Part shown: positions 25,101-35,068 of the stretch, one piece after another
How positions within the stretch are numbered: position 1 is the stretch's first letter
Layout: each line of letters opens with the position of its first letter
Origin: Sanguinoderma infundibulare
Lineage: Eukaryota > Basidiomycota > Agaricomycetes > Polyporales > Polyporaceae
Length of the DNA stretch: 64,000 bases
Reading direction: 5' to 3'
NCBI GenBank assembly: GCA_032821775.1
Contig: JAVLRN010000007.1
Span: forward strand, 930,001-994,000
Position numbers and translations under genes: made by a program
The notes under the pieces: generated by a model
The model's input: the letters and a program-made list of their open reading frames with translations, nothing else
What the model was told of the DNA's origin: nothing
Databases searched by the model: none

Positions 25101-26567
25101 TGCGGAGATCCTCCGCCAGAAGGATACTGCGCTCGGCACGGTCGTTGAGAACAGGGTCCTCAGCGGCCCTAATGCTCCTACGAAGCTCCACATCGGTGCG
25201 TTTCCTAACGCTTACCGAGCCTGTTATTTCTGACTTGAGCGGGGACAGAGTTCGATCTGCCCGACGGCATGACTTACAGGACCGGAGACTACCTGGCGAT
25301 GTTCGCATACTTTTGACTTTCACAAATGGTGTGAGCTGACGGAGATCAACAGTCTGCCTATTAACCCCGAGCGGGTTGTGCGTAGGGCGATTGCTCGCTT
25401 CGGGCTGTCTATTGAGCAGGAGGTAAGCGGTTGTGAAGACAGACACTATCGAGATTGATCGAGCATTAACAGATCGAGATCAATTCTTCCGTCCCGACTC
25501 CCCTCCCAGTCGGAAAGGCTATCACTATTCACAACCTCCTCAGGGGATACGTGGAGCTTCAGCAGCCGGCCACTCAGCGCGACCTCGAAATCCTGCTCAA
25601 AGCGAAGAACTCGGAAGCGTCTACAAAGGTTCTGAAGGACCTCTCCGCTAACTATGCCGAGAAGGTCTTCAAGCCGCGTCTCAGCGTGCTTGACATTCTC
25701 GAGGAGAACAAGGACATCGACCTCCCGCTCTCAACCTTCCTCCAGATGCTCCCCTCGATGCGCATCCGCCAGTACTCGATCTCGTCCTCCCCGCTCTGGA
25801 ACGCCCAGCGCGTCTCGCTCACCGTCAGCGTCCTCGACGCGCCCGCGCTCTCTGGCCGCACTGAGCCCTTCCTCGGCGTCGCGTCCACGTTCCTCGCAGG
25901 CCTGCAGAGGGGCGACAAGGTCCAGCTCTCTGTACGCGCGTCAAACGTCGCATTCCACCCGCCGGGCGACCCGATGATCCCGCTCGTCATGGTGGCCGCT
26001 GGGTCCGGGCTTGCACCGATGCGCGGGTTCCTGCAGGAGCGGGCCATGCAGAAGCGCGCGGGGCGCGAGGTCGCGAGGAACCTGCTGTTCTTCGGCTGCC
26101 GGGGCCCGAAGGAGGACTTCATCTATGGGGACTCGGACTTGAAGGAGTGGGCGGCGCTTGGCGTGGTTGAGGTGCGCCCGGCGTTCTCGTTATCGTGTGG
26201 GGACTCGAAGGATTGTCGCTACGTGCAAGAGTACGTTCACGTCACCGTTTTGGGTTGTTTGTATTGTATGATGTCTGACCATTCCCGCAGCCGTATCTGG
26301 TGCGACAGGGAAGACGTCGCTGCGGCGTTCCGGCAGGGCGGCAAGGTGAGGGAGTTACGATGTGCCATGGTTTCGTGGTCTAAGAAGCCCATGTGCTGAC
26401 ATGTTCCCTCTCAGATATACGTTTGCGGCGCGGGGAGGATCGCGGCGGGGGTGAAGCAGGCCATCGTCACGTTCATCAAGCAGAACAACGACGTCGATGA
26501 CGAGGGTGCCGTCAAGATCTTTGACAAGCTCATGACGGACCGCTACGCCACGGATGTCTTTGAGTAG
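22157..26567 (+). CDS. CYP505: CYP505-family self-sufficient cytochrome P450/P450-reductase fusion
   Basis: This NADPH-driven fatty-acid (omega-1 to omega-3) hydroxylase has haem, FMN and FAD/NADPH domains in one chain, roughly 1,050 residues as in P450foxy. Haem-domain landmarks are DDKRFPKK, GDGLFT, AHRLLMPCFGP, the I-helix AGHETTSG, ETLRLGP and the haem-Cys loop FGYGMRGC|IGRP (cysteine ligand, with an intron just behind it). A linker leads to flavodoxin motifs LYGSNTGNSE and FGCGNRDW. The reductase half has RQYSISSSP (FAD), AAGSGLAPMRGF and YVCGAGRIA (NADPH), and ends TDVFE. No transmembrane anchor is present. About 17 introns were followed with consistent phases, including two consecutive tiny exons of 22 nt and 18 nt at 23441-23538. 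The gene looks intact. The divergent copy is at 1-955. Confidence 0.93.
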
Positions 26568-26839
26568 GCTGCCGAACGTGGCCGGTGAATGGATCCAGCG
26601 GCGTTTTCTGTCTCAGAACGAAGTGTATGGGAGGTGTTGTACGATAAAAGCTCTATTCGGTAATGTCAGGATCCTCGAAATGAGCGGGGTGAAGCACAAT
26701 GCGTGTGTTACTTGTGTCGGAGAGCAAGCCTATGATGGGGAAAGGCTAGCAAATTATACTTGAAAGTCAAGCTCGTTCGTGGGGTGTGAGGCGAAGAGTG
26801 AGACGGTAGTGCTTGAGCGTGAGTGTTGTGTTCCGCTTG

Positions 26840-27115
26840 CACTTTGAGGGCCCTACTGAATGAACATGAATTCACGTTGCCGACAGCGGGATTCGAACCC
26901 ATGCTCGACGTGATTACGTAAGGCTGGTTCCCGGGGTCTGTTAGTACTGTTGAGCTAGCCTCTAGCTATGGTAGGCCTTTGCAATTACCCGGGCCCCACT
27001 TTCTGTCGATATATACGTGCATGCGCACATGAATATCCAAAGGCCTCATTAAATGGATGGCACACTCCTGCAGGACACAACTAGGTGAGTACGTACCTCA
27101 CTCCTCGCAGTTCTT
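26840..27115 (-). repeat. tRNA-derived SINE-like element, copy B
   Basis: On the minus strand TAGCTCAACAGT (A-box-like) is followed by a perfect B box GGTTCGAATCC at about 26889-26899. The 3' part (TCATGTTCATTCAG, then AGGGCCCT) and the 5' part (ACGTACTCACCTAGTTG) match copy A at 17690-17935. The middle has diverged. It lies in the 3' flank of CYP505. Confidence 0.55.
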
Positions 27116-27523
27116 CCATGGTAGGCGATGTTCAACTGAAGATGGAAATGTATCCCATAGTTTAAGGTAGACAACTCGAATCCTCTCCTTATGGGTTTAT
27201 AACATTCTGTGCCACATTCGCTAGTTCCGCCGCAATGCCAGTGTTGATGAGCACGACTGGTCACGTCATTGCCTTCCTCAACGGCATCAGCAAAAGCGCA
27301 GAACGTGCGGGCTTGAACGCACTTAAGTACAATCCTGTCAATTGGCCCGATTTTTGGCTACAAAGCCGCCGAGTTTACTCATCTCCCGTTCATATCCGCC
27401 TGAGCCCGATTTGGGTGCACGAAGCACGCTTGAAGCGGCGTGGGCCCGTTCGAGCCAATTGAAGCCAATTGACGTGATGGGATGGGGTGATTGGGAGCAC
27501 TTGGGTGAATTGGGTGCGATCGG
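27116..27523. other. Flank of the retrotransposon insertion
   Basis: No supported gene. A short piece at 27285-27345 (GCATCAGCAAAAGCGCA followed by CAATTGGCCC) recurs inverted at about 43770-43840, so both flanks contain parts of another dispersed repeat. The (A)TCGG target site ends at 27523. Confidence 0.4.
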
Positions 27524-28513
27524 TGATGCGCACCCGACGCTTCCGACCGCGGAGCCCGACGCAATTGCTCCATTCGGACGACCGAGGTGACTCGACCGAC
27601 GTCTCGGCGGCTGCCGGCTCGTTGGCGTCTCTGGGCTGCGCGATTCGGACACACGTGGTGGCGGCCCGGCCTGTTAACCGGGTCCGGTACTGACGAGAGC
27701 CGAAGAAGCCGGGCACGTGCGATGCCGCCGCACCAAGACTAGGCCGTCGAAGGGTACCAAAAGTATTCGGCCACGATCGGTGTCGCGACTCGGCCTGTCC
27801 CCGACCGTCCCTACGGTCGCACGGCAGCGGGCCACAAGTTAAGTCACACAGTTGCTCTCTCCGTCGCGTCGCGCGACTGGTCGCAGATCGTCCCTCACGA
27901 AAGGTTACTTATGCAGCAGGTACGGGTCGCGACAACCGGAAACCGACGAGTCGCGCGACTGTGCGACAGCGATCGCGATCCGCCAAGACAAGCCGACGGT
28001 GGTCGCCCAATCCGGTCGCGGTCGCGCGCCGATCGCTGGAGTTCCGGAGGGTTTCCGACGCTGGTTTTGTGATCGCTCACCACCGCGAGGCAGGCTAGGC
28101 TATGGGCGTCGCGTGTAGCTACCGGTTACCGATGTACTTAACCCCACTCGTTGCCGTTTGGGCAGACAATCTTGGACCCCCACCCTTTACCTCTCATTTC
28201 TCCGACGAGCAAGTGCGACTCGACATCGTCCTCTGTCGGGTGTAGCTAGCGACTGCGATTGCGACTTGCGACAGCGACCACCGATCGACCGATTTGCGAC
28301 AGCGACAGCGACTCGTCGCGCGACTTTTACCGCGACTTTCGACCTTCGACACCACACGCTCTTTCCCCTCTCTTCTCCTCGGCACTGGTTACGATCGCGA
28401 CCAAAGGGAACTCGAGACCGTACTCGCCCTCCGCACCGGCGACGTCGCTCCGACCTCGCCTCCCTCAGCCCTCGGTCGTCCTGACTGTACACAGGCCCTG
28501 GGATAGTGTATCA
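27524..28513 (+). repeat. 5' LTR
   Basis: 990 bases, TGATGCGC ... TGTATCA, matching 38193-39182 almost perfectly. It is rich in GCGAC/GTCGC words. It should contain the element's promoter; open frames inside it are not credible genes. Confidence 0.95.
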
Positions 28514-28516
28514 TTT

Positions 28517-28534
28517 TGGAGCCCACCGCGAGGG
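28517..28534 (+). other. Primer-binding site
   Basis: TGGAGCCCACCGCGAGGG starts three bases after the 5' LTR and begins with TGG, the complement of a tRNA CCA end. I could not name the tRNA. Confidence 0.6.
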
Positions 28535-29025
28535 GGAGTATAGATCTCGCCTCCGCCTTTGGTGCGATCCCGTAACTCTCATACAGTGCCACGCTGACAC
28601 CTTCCACTCCTTCGCGTTCGTCGCTCGCACACGAGCTACTTGTCGCTCGCGCGCATAGAGTCACCGACCTTGGACTTCAGCTCGGCGACGAGGCCCGATA
28701 CAGTCGCATACTCTATTCCCTCTCTCGCGCCCTCGATCGCGGTATCGACGCACTCGATAACAGACCCTCTTCTTCCGACTCTTCGTCCGCGACATCTTCC
28801 ACGACGGTTAGGTCTAGAGCGAGACGCGCGACGCCGAGCGCGATTCCCGGCGAATTTCCCCTGCCACCGTCGCCAGAACCCTGGGAAGACGTTCCACTCC
28901 CTCCTTCGCCCGATTACTGGACAGACGTTCCCCTCCCGCCGTCGCCGGATATCGCTGCGACACCCTCGACAGCGTCACTACAAGTTTCCCCGTTCACACC
29001 ACTCAGCGAACTCTCGTCGCTCGCG

Positions 29026-30357
29026 ATGGATCCCCCCGATCTTCAAGCGCCGCAGCCAGCAGCGCACCCGCCACCCGCGATGCCCGCGCGCAACCACGCG
29101 ACTGCGCCGGTATTCGACCCCGAGCGACCAAGAACCTTGCGTGGCTTTTGGCAAGACCTCGACGCGCTCTTCGACAGGTGCCAGGTCGCCGCTGGCCGAC
29201 CATGCAAACGATGGGCGATTCGTTATCTCGAGGTCGAGGTCGCCGATTTGTGGGAGTCGCTCCCCTCGTACGAGGACGCGTACACGTTCGAACAGTGGAA
29301 GACGAGCGTGGCCGAGCTATACCCCGGCGCGGATGAGGCTCGCAAGTACTCGGTCGCCGACGTGGATAATCTGGTCGCAGGTCGCGCGGCGACACCGATC
29401 ACGACGCTCGGTGAACTCTCCAGTTTTCATTGGGACTTCCTCGTTATGACTACCTATTTGATACAGCACCAGCGATTGTCGGTACTGGAACAGTCGCGAC
29501 TCTTCGCGCGTGGCATTCGACCGCCCCTATGGGATCAGGTGGCTCAGCGACTTCAGATCAAGTTCGTCGACCACCACCCCGACGACCCCTACGCCCTCCG
29601 AGACGTCCTCGAGGCGGCACGATTCGTGCTTCACGGGACGTCGACGACAGCGACGGCGACGCCGGTAGCACCAGCGGTTGCGACGGCGACGGCGACTCCG
29701 ACAGCGACAGGTATCAAGCTGGAAGATGTCGAGCCTTTCTTCCGAATGATGGCGCAGGCAATACACGACAATGGTGCCGGGGCAGGACCAGCGGGACCAC
29801 CACAGCGTGCCGATTACGGGCGACCGCCGCCGATGGGCTTCTGCCACTACTGCGGTGACGCGGGCTGCCAGGTTCGCACCTGCCGGTTCGTCGACGAGGA
29901 CATCAACGCGGGTCGCATTGTGCGGAACAACGATGGGAAGGTTGTCTTGCCTAATGGGCAATTCGTACCGCGCAACCTACCGGGCCTGACTATGCGCGAC
30001 CGCGCCTACGAGTGGCACCGGCGCAACGCGACGGCGCCTGTAGGCCAGCTCCTCTTCCAGGTCGCACCGGCAGCCCCGACGCCTGACGCGACCAGCGACC
30101 GCATCGCCCAACTCGAGCATGAGATCTTCGCCCTCCGACAAGCAAGAGAGAAGTTCGATGGAGTTGAGATCACGACCGTTCCCCGGCGACCGCGACCGGC
30201 AGCAAGAGTCGAGGAGGTTCCCGACGGGGGCCCCACGGTAGCGACCGCCAGCGGTTCCGGAATGAGGGCGTCGGCCCCAGCCGCGACCAGGGCAACCGTG
30301 GCGGCCGCGCCAGCACGGCCGGTCACCATCCTGCGACCACCGACCCCGGCCACGTGA
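29026..30357 (+). CDS. gag: Gag-like polyprotein
   Basis: This is a retrotransposon structural protein. From the first ATG it has 443 residues: a proline/alanine-rich start, a helical capsid-like domain (FWQDLDALFDRCQ ... WAIRYLEVEVADLWESLPSY ... FEQWKTSVAELYPG), then one zinc-knuckle-like motif CHYCGDAGCQVRTC and a disordered tail. The same frame stays open upstream to about 28578 without an ATG, and carries a repeated VPLPPSP motif, so the true start may be non-AUG or lie beyond an intron. The frame ends with TGA at 30355-30357. The next frame continues in phase to the protease. Confidence 0.85.
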   Translation: MDPPDLQAPQPAAHPPPAMPARNHATAPVFDPERPRTLRGFWQDLDALFDRCQVAAGRPCKRWAIRYLEVEVADLWESLPSYEDAYTFEQWKTSVAELYPGADEARKYSVADVDNLVAGRAATPITTLGELSSFHWDFLVMTTYLIQHQRLSVLEQSRLFARGIRPPLWDQVAQRLQIKFVDHHPDDPYALRDVLEAARFVLHGTSTTATATPVAPAVATATATPTATGIKLEDVEPFFRMMAQAIHDNGAGAGPAGPPQRADYGRPPPMGFCHYCGDAGCQVRTCRFVDEDINAGRIVRNNDGKVVLPNGQFVPRNLPGLTMRDRAYEWHRRNATAPVGQLLFQVAPAAPTPDATSDRIAQLEHEIFALRQAREKFDGVEITTVPRRPRPAARVEEVPDGGPTVATASGSGMRASAPAATRATVAAAPARPVTILRPPTPAT

Positions 30358-31269
30358 CAAGGAGCGGCGCCAGAGCACCCGTTCGCGGGAGCCCGCGACG
30401 CGACTTATGCGCCGCCACGGACGACCAATGTCGGCGCAACACCGCGACCAGCGAGCGGTAAAGAGCGCAATCCAGTGTATCGCAACACGGTCCCGGTCTA
30501 CCAGCCCAAGTTGATCGACGAGGTCTACTCGCGCGCGATGAAGACACCGGCGATCACGCTCTCTGTCGAGGAGCTCCTCTGCATCGCTCCCGACGTGCGC
30601 GCCAAGTTCCGCGAGGCAATCACCCCAAAGCGCGTACCGACCGAGCCGCACACAGTCACCTTCGCCGATGCGACCAGCGACGACGAACTCGCGACTGCGT
30701 GGTCCTGTCGCGGCGAACCCCTGGAGCCGGGTGCGCTGGTAGTCCCCGACCCGTACGACGTCTACCTCTCGCGACTCGGCCCCGGCCAAGAGCCGCAGCC
30801 GCTCGTGGTCGCAAAGGAGTCGTATGCGCTTCGCTCGATCGTCGGTTGTCTCGATGGTAAGATCGACGTCGAGGGAACCTTGGATGGCGGTGCGCAAATC
30901 GTCTTGATCTCCGAGGGCCTCTGCCACCACGCGGCGCTCTCCTACGACCCGACGGTGCAGCTGTATATGCAGTCGGCGAACGGCGCGGTCGACCCGTCGC
31001 TAGGTATTGTTCGCAATGTGCCCTTCCTCGTCGGCGGTATTACGCTTTACCTACAGGTTCACGTCATTCGCAACGTGCCCTACGACTTGCTCCTTGGTCG
31101 CCCCTTCGACGTCCTGACGCGGAGCGTCATCAAGAACTTCAACAATGAAGACCAGACGATCACGCTCGAATGCCCGAACACGCGACAAGTCGTGACCATC
31201 CCGACGCGACCGCGAGGACAGCCGACCTTTCGGTTTCGCATCGACAGCAAGCGCGCCGAATCCGTTTGA
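30358..31269 (+). CDS. pro: Retropepsin-like protease region
   Basis: This region is in the same frame as gag and separated from it only by the TGA at 30355-30357; its first ATG-independent codons follow directly. The protease core contains GTLDGGAQIVLI (active-site position), YMQSANG and the LLLGRPF motif near the C-terminus, in the order of single-domain retropepsins. The catalytic triplet reads Asp-Gly-Gly rather than Asp-Ser/Thr-Gly. The frame ends at 31267-31269, overlapping the pol frame by about 74 bases. Confidence 0.75.
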   Translation, partial: QGAAPEHPFAGARDATYAPPRTTNVGATPRPASGKERNPVYRNTVPVYQPKLIDEVYSRAMKTPAITLSVEELLCIAPDVRAKFREAITPKRVPTEPHTVTFADATSDDELATAWSCRGEPLEPGALVVPDPYDVYLSRLGPGQEPQPLVVAKESYALRSIVGCLDGKIDVEGTLDGGAQIVLISEGLCHHAALSYDPTVQLYMQSANGAVDPSLGIVRNVPFLVGGITLYLQVHVIRNVPYDLLLGRPFDVLTRSVIKNFNNEDQTITLECPNTRQVVTIPTRPRGQPTFRFRIDSKRAESV

Positions 31270-34200
31270 GGACGGGTCGCCCGACGGCGACTACGCCCTC
31301 GTCATCGACGACACACCAGGGGGCCCCATTATCTCTGCATATACCCGCATCGCTGACGACTCTATTCCTATTCCAGCTCTCTATTTATCAGCCTGCGACC
31401 AACTACATGATCGCGCGACTGTGTATTTCTCAACTAATCTCACAACTACTAGCGAAAAATGTCGTGCGACAAGCACGGCGACACCGGCGACACCGCCGAC
31501 CACTGCGACCTCGGACTCTTTCTCTCTCCTCGCGTCTCCAGTTCCTCCTCCGTCTCCCTCTCTCGACATCGCCCTCTCTCTCTCCTTTATGCGCCCCTGT
31601 TCTTCCTCACCTTCTTTTGTATTCTCGTTTCCGACCAAAAACGGTCGCGGCTACTTCGCGCCGCGATCGCAAGATACCCCCGCGAACGTTTTCCTCACTA
31701 CGCGCGACCCCGTTACGAAAGGCCTCGTCACCAAGAAGAAGTACAAACCGGTCGCGCGCAAGGTGCGACCTGTCCTAGGCTCGTGCCCCGAACAGTTTCG
31801 CGTCGTGCGCAACATCACCGGCGACCCGCTCGCGAACATGCCGATCCTCCCCGATCATCCCCCTGACTTCGTCCCGACCGGTCGCTACACCCGCGAACGC
31901 ATGGAGGCCCTCGACAAGAAGCTGCGACCCGACTTTCTCTGGCCCGAAGAGCGCAAGCTCCTCCACTACTTCATGTGCGTCCACAACGAGGCGTTCGCAT
32001 GGACCGACGAGGAGCGCGGCTGCTTCAAACCCGAGTTCTTCCCACCGGTCGATTTTCCGGTCGTACCGCACACGCCGTGGGTCCAGAAGAACATCCCAAT
32101 CCCGCCGGGTCTCTACAAGGAGGTCTGCGACATCATCAAGCGCAAGATCGCCGCCGGCGTGTACGAGCCGTCGAATTCGTCGTATCGCGGTCGCTGGTTC
32201 TGCGTCGCGAAAAAGGACGGGAAGCCGCGCATCGTCCACAGCCTCGAGCCACTCAACAAGGTCACGATCGCGCACTCGGGCGTAACTCCGACGCCCGACT
32301 ATCTCGCCGAGCAGTTCGGCGGGCGACCGTGTGGCTCGATGTACGACCTCTACGTCGGCTATGACGAGCGACTGATCGCAAAGTCGTCGCGCGACCTCAC
32401 GACCTTCCAGACTCCGTTCGGCGCGTTGCGACACTGCACCCTCCCGATGGGGTGGTGTAACTCGGTACCTATCTTCCACGACGACGTCACTTACATCTTG
32501 CAGCCCGAGATCCCGGAGTGGACAGTACCGTATATCGACGATGTCCCCGGCAAGGGACCGAAATCCGACTATCGCGACCGCGACGGCAAGTACGAGACCA
32601 TCCCGCGCAACCCCGGCGTTCGTCGCTTCGTCAAGGAGCACTTCGACAACCAGAATCGCATCGTCACACGCATGAGCCACGCCGGCGGCACCTACTCCGG
32701 GCCGAAGTCGATGCCCATCGACATCGAGAACATCGTCATCGGCCAGCGATGCACTCCGATCGGGCGACAACCCGAACAGTCGCGCGTCGCCCTCATCGTC
32801 AACTGGGGACCGTGCGGGAACATATCGGAGATCCGCGCGTTCATAGGCACGGTCGGCGTCCTGCGACTTTTCATTCGAAACTTCGCGAAGCGCGCCTGGC
32901 CACTCGTGAAGCTCACGCGGAAGGACGTCCCCTTCGAGTTCGGCGACGAGCAACTCCGTGCGCAGGAGGACCTCAAGAAGGCGGTTATCGAGTCGCCGGC
33001 GCTCCGCGCGATCGACTACGAGTCGGGCACGGCCGTCATCCTCGCCGTCGATACCTCCTACATCGCGGTCGGCTTCCACCTCTGCCAGTGCGACATCGAC
33101 GACCCGCGCAAGCGGTACTACAGTCGCTTCGGATCAATAACGCTCAACGACAGGGAGGCGCGATTCTCGCAACCGAAGCTCGAGATCTACGGCCTCTATC
33201 GCGCCCTGCGGAACCTCAAGGTCTACTTGATCGGTGTTCGAAACCTCGTCGTCGAGGTCGACGCGCGATACATTCAGGGCATGCTCCAGAACCCTGACAT
33301 TTCTCCGAGCGCTAGCATTAACCGTTGGATCGTCGCGATACTAACGTTCCACTTCACTCTAGTGCACGTCCCTGGAACGTCGCACGGGCCCGACGGGTTG
33401 TCGCGGCGACCATCACAACCGGGCGACGAGCCGCGCGACGACGACGACGGCTTCGAGGACTGGATCGACAAAGTCCACGGCTTCCTGCACCAGATGCTGC
33501 CGACGCGACCGCGACAACGCGCCTCTCCCCTGCAACTTTTCACGATCGCGTCTCCGACCGGGGACGGTCGAGATCTCAGTGAGGGGGAGGGACCGACCGA
33601 CCAGAAACCGACAAGCGACACTGCGACCACGTCGAGCGACATTCCGACTTCCGACTTCACTCGGCGAGCGAACGAGCGACTCGACAAGGTCAAGAGGTGG
33701 CTCCGCGACCTCCGACAACCGAGCGACATCTCCGACAAGGCGTACCCGCAGTTTATCAAGTACTGCCAGCAGCACTTCGTCGACGGCGACCGACTGTGGC
33801 GAAAGGACTCGCACGGCGCACACAAGCTCGTAGTCGGCCTCGGCCAGCGACTCGCGATCCTCCGACAGGCACACGACAACATAGGTCATCGCGGCAATTA
33901 TGCGACGTTGCAGTTCATCGCGGAGCGATTCTGGTGGCCGTCCCTTCGGGAGGACGTCACTTGGTATGTTCGCACTTGCCATCTCTGCCAGACGAGACAG
34001 ACGCGACAGGTCCTCATTCCGCCGACGGTCGCGACACCCGCACCACTGTTCGCGCGAGTCCACATCGACACCATGCACATGCCCGCCTCCGGCGGCTTCA
34101 AGTACATCGTCCAGGCGCGCTGCGCGATCTCGCACTACCCGGAGTGGCGCATGCTCCGCGTCGAGACCGAGAAGACCCTCGGCGACTGGCTGTTCCAAGA

Positions 34201-35068
34201 CGTCATCTGTCGCTGGGGTGGCCTCGCAGAGATCGTCACCGACAACGGCGCGGCTTTCGTCAAAGCGGCTGGCTACCTCGCGCGCAAGTATCACCTCCGA
34301 CATATCCGAATCAGCGGCTACAACTCGCGGGCGAACGGCATCGTCGAGCGACCCCACTTCGACGTGCGACAGGTTCTGTTCAAGGCCGCCGACGGCGACG
34401 AGACCAAGTGGTCGCAAGTCGCTCATTTCGCCTTCTGGGCAGAAAGAGTAACTACGCGACGTCGCATGGGCTGCTCACCGTACTTCGCGGCTACAGGTTG
34501 TCATCCGATCCTGCCATTCGACATCGGAGAAGCAACCTATCTGCTCCCACCGCCCGACTCGATCCTGTCGACGACCGATCTCATCACGCAGCGCGCGACA
34601 GCGCTCCAGAAGCGGCAAGACCAGATCGCCGACCTCCAGTCCAACGTCTACCGAGCGCGACTTCGAGCAGCGTACAAGTTCGAGCGCGACCACGCGACAA
34701 CCATCCGCGACTTCGACTTCAAACGCGGCGACCTTGTCCTCCTCCGACACACGCAGATCGAGAAGGCCCTCAACCGCAAGATGCGACCACGATACCTCGG
34801 GCCGCTTGTCGTCCTCACCCGCAACCGCGGGGGAGCGTACGTCATCTGCGAACTCGATGGGACGGTCTTTCACCGACCAGTCGCGGCCTTCCGACTCCTC
34901 CCCTACCTCGCGCGACAATCAATCGGCATCGCCGACGAGCTCCTCGACATCTCGCAAAAGCGGTTCGAGGACATGAAGAACGCCGACGACGCGGGTGTCG
35001 AGGACGATCGTCCGACTGGCGATGCGATATCGCTGAACGGCAGCGACGGGGTGGGCGACACGGACTAG
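31196..35068 (+). CDS. pol: Pol: reverse transcriptase, RNase H, integrase
   Basis: The pol frame opens at 31196 and runs to the stop at 35066-35068 without break. RT motifs include GKPRIVHSLEPLN, TPFGALRHCTLPMGWCN and the catalytic YIDDV. RNase H follows with VDTSYIAVGFHL and the tether VHVPGTSHGPDGLSRR. The integrase has an HHCC zinc domain (HDNIGHRGNY ... CHLCQTR), a DDE core (HIDTMHM, TDNGAAF, NSRANGIVER) and a GPY/F-like module (RYLGPLVVL). No chromodomain is seen at the C-terminus. Pol is in the +1 frame relative to gag-pro, so a +1 frameshift or splicing is needed for a fusion. Confidence 0.93.
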   Translation, partial: PSRRDREDSRPFGFASTASAPNPFEDGSPDGDYALVIDDTPGGPIISAYTRIADDSIPIPALYLSACDQLHDRATVYFSTNLTTTSEKCRATSTATPATPPTTATSDSFSLLASPVPPPSPSLDIALSLSFMRPCSSSPSFVFSFPTKNGRGYFAPRSQDTPANVFLTTRDPVTKGLVTKKKYKPVARKVRPVLGSCPEQFRVVRNITGDPLANMPILPDHPPDFVPTGRYTRERMEALDKKLRPDFLWPEERKLLHYFMCVHNEAFAWTDEERGCFKPEFFPPVDFPVVPHTPWVQKNIPIPPGLYKEVCDIIKRKIAAGVYEPSNSSYRGRWFCVAKKDGKPRIVHSLEPLNKVTIAHSGVTPTPDYLAEQFGGRPCGSMYDLYVGYDERLIAKSSRDLTTFQTPFGALRHCTLPMGWCNSVPIFHDDVTYILQPEIPEWTVPYIDDVPGKGPKSDYRDRDGKYETIPRNPGVRRFVKEHFDNQNRIVTRMSHAGGTYSGPKSMPIDIENIVIGQRCTPIGRQPEQSRVALIVNWGPCGNISEIRAFIGTVGVLRLFIRNFAKRAWPLVKLTRKDVPFEFGDEQLRAQEDLKKAVIESPALRAIDYESGTAVILAVDTSYIAVGFHLCQCDIDDPRKRYYSRFGSITLNDREARFSQPKLEIYGLYRALRNLKVYLIGVRNLVVEVDARYIQGMLQNPDISPSASINRWIVAILTFHFTLVHVPGTSHGPDGLSRRPSQPGDEPRDDDDGFEDWIDKVHGFLHQMLPTRPRQRASPLQLFTIASPTGDGRDLSEGEGPTDQKPTSDTATTSSDIPTSDFTRRANERLDKVKRWLRDLRQPSDISDKAYPQFIKYCQQHFVDGDRLWRKDSHGAHKLVVGLGQRLAILRQAHDNIGHRGNYATLQFIAERFWWPSLREDVTWYVRTCHLCQTRQTRQVLIPPTVATPAPLFARVHIDTMHMPASGGFKYIVQARCAISHYPEWRMLRVETEKTLGDWLFQDVICRWGGLAEIVTDNGAAFVKAAGYLARKYHLRHIRISGYNSRANGIVERPHFDVRQVLFKAADGDETKWSQVAHFAFWAERVTTRRRMGCSPYFAATGCHPILPFDIGEATYLLPPPDSILSTTDLITQRATALQKRQDQIADLQSNVYRARLRAAYKFERDHATTIRDFDFKRGDLVLLRHTQIEKALNRKMRPRYLGPLVVLTRNRGGAYVICELDGTVFHRPVAAFRLLPYLARQSIGIADELLDISQKRFEDMKNADDAGVEDDRPTGDAISLNGSDGVGDTD
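33561..33590 (+). promoter_or_regulatory. Internal (central) polypurine tract copy
   Basis: These 30 bases within pol, between RNase H and integrase, match the 30 bases just before the 3' LTR (38163-38192) at 28 positions, including the purine run AGTGAGGGGGAGG. This is what a central polypurine tract would look like. The matching stretch includes the GACGGTCGAGATC box upstream of the purines. Confidence 0.65.

Noticed and set aside
25290..25350. Stop codon disabling CYP505 after the TGDYLA motif
   Set aside because: A GTTCGC...CAACAG intron removes it and joins DYLA to ILPINPERVV, the expected family sequence.
31775..34426. Long minus-strand frames (434 and 337 codons) opposite pol
   Set aside because: They are complements of conserved RT and integrase codons, without introns or domain signals, unlike the antisense gene at 35603-37841 which lies outside pol and splices consistently.
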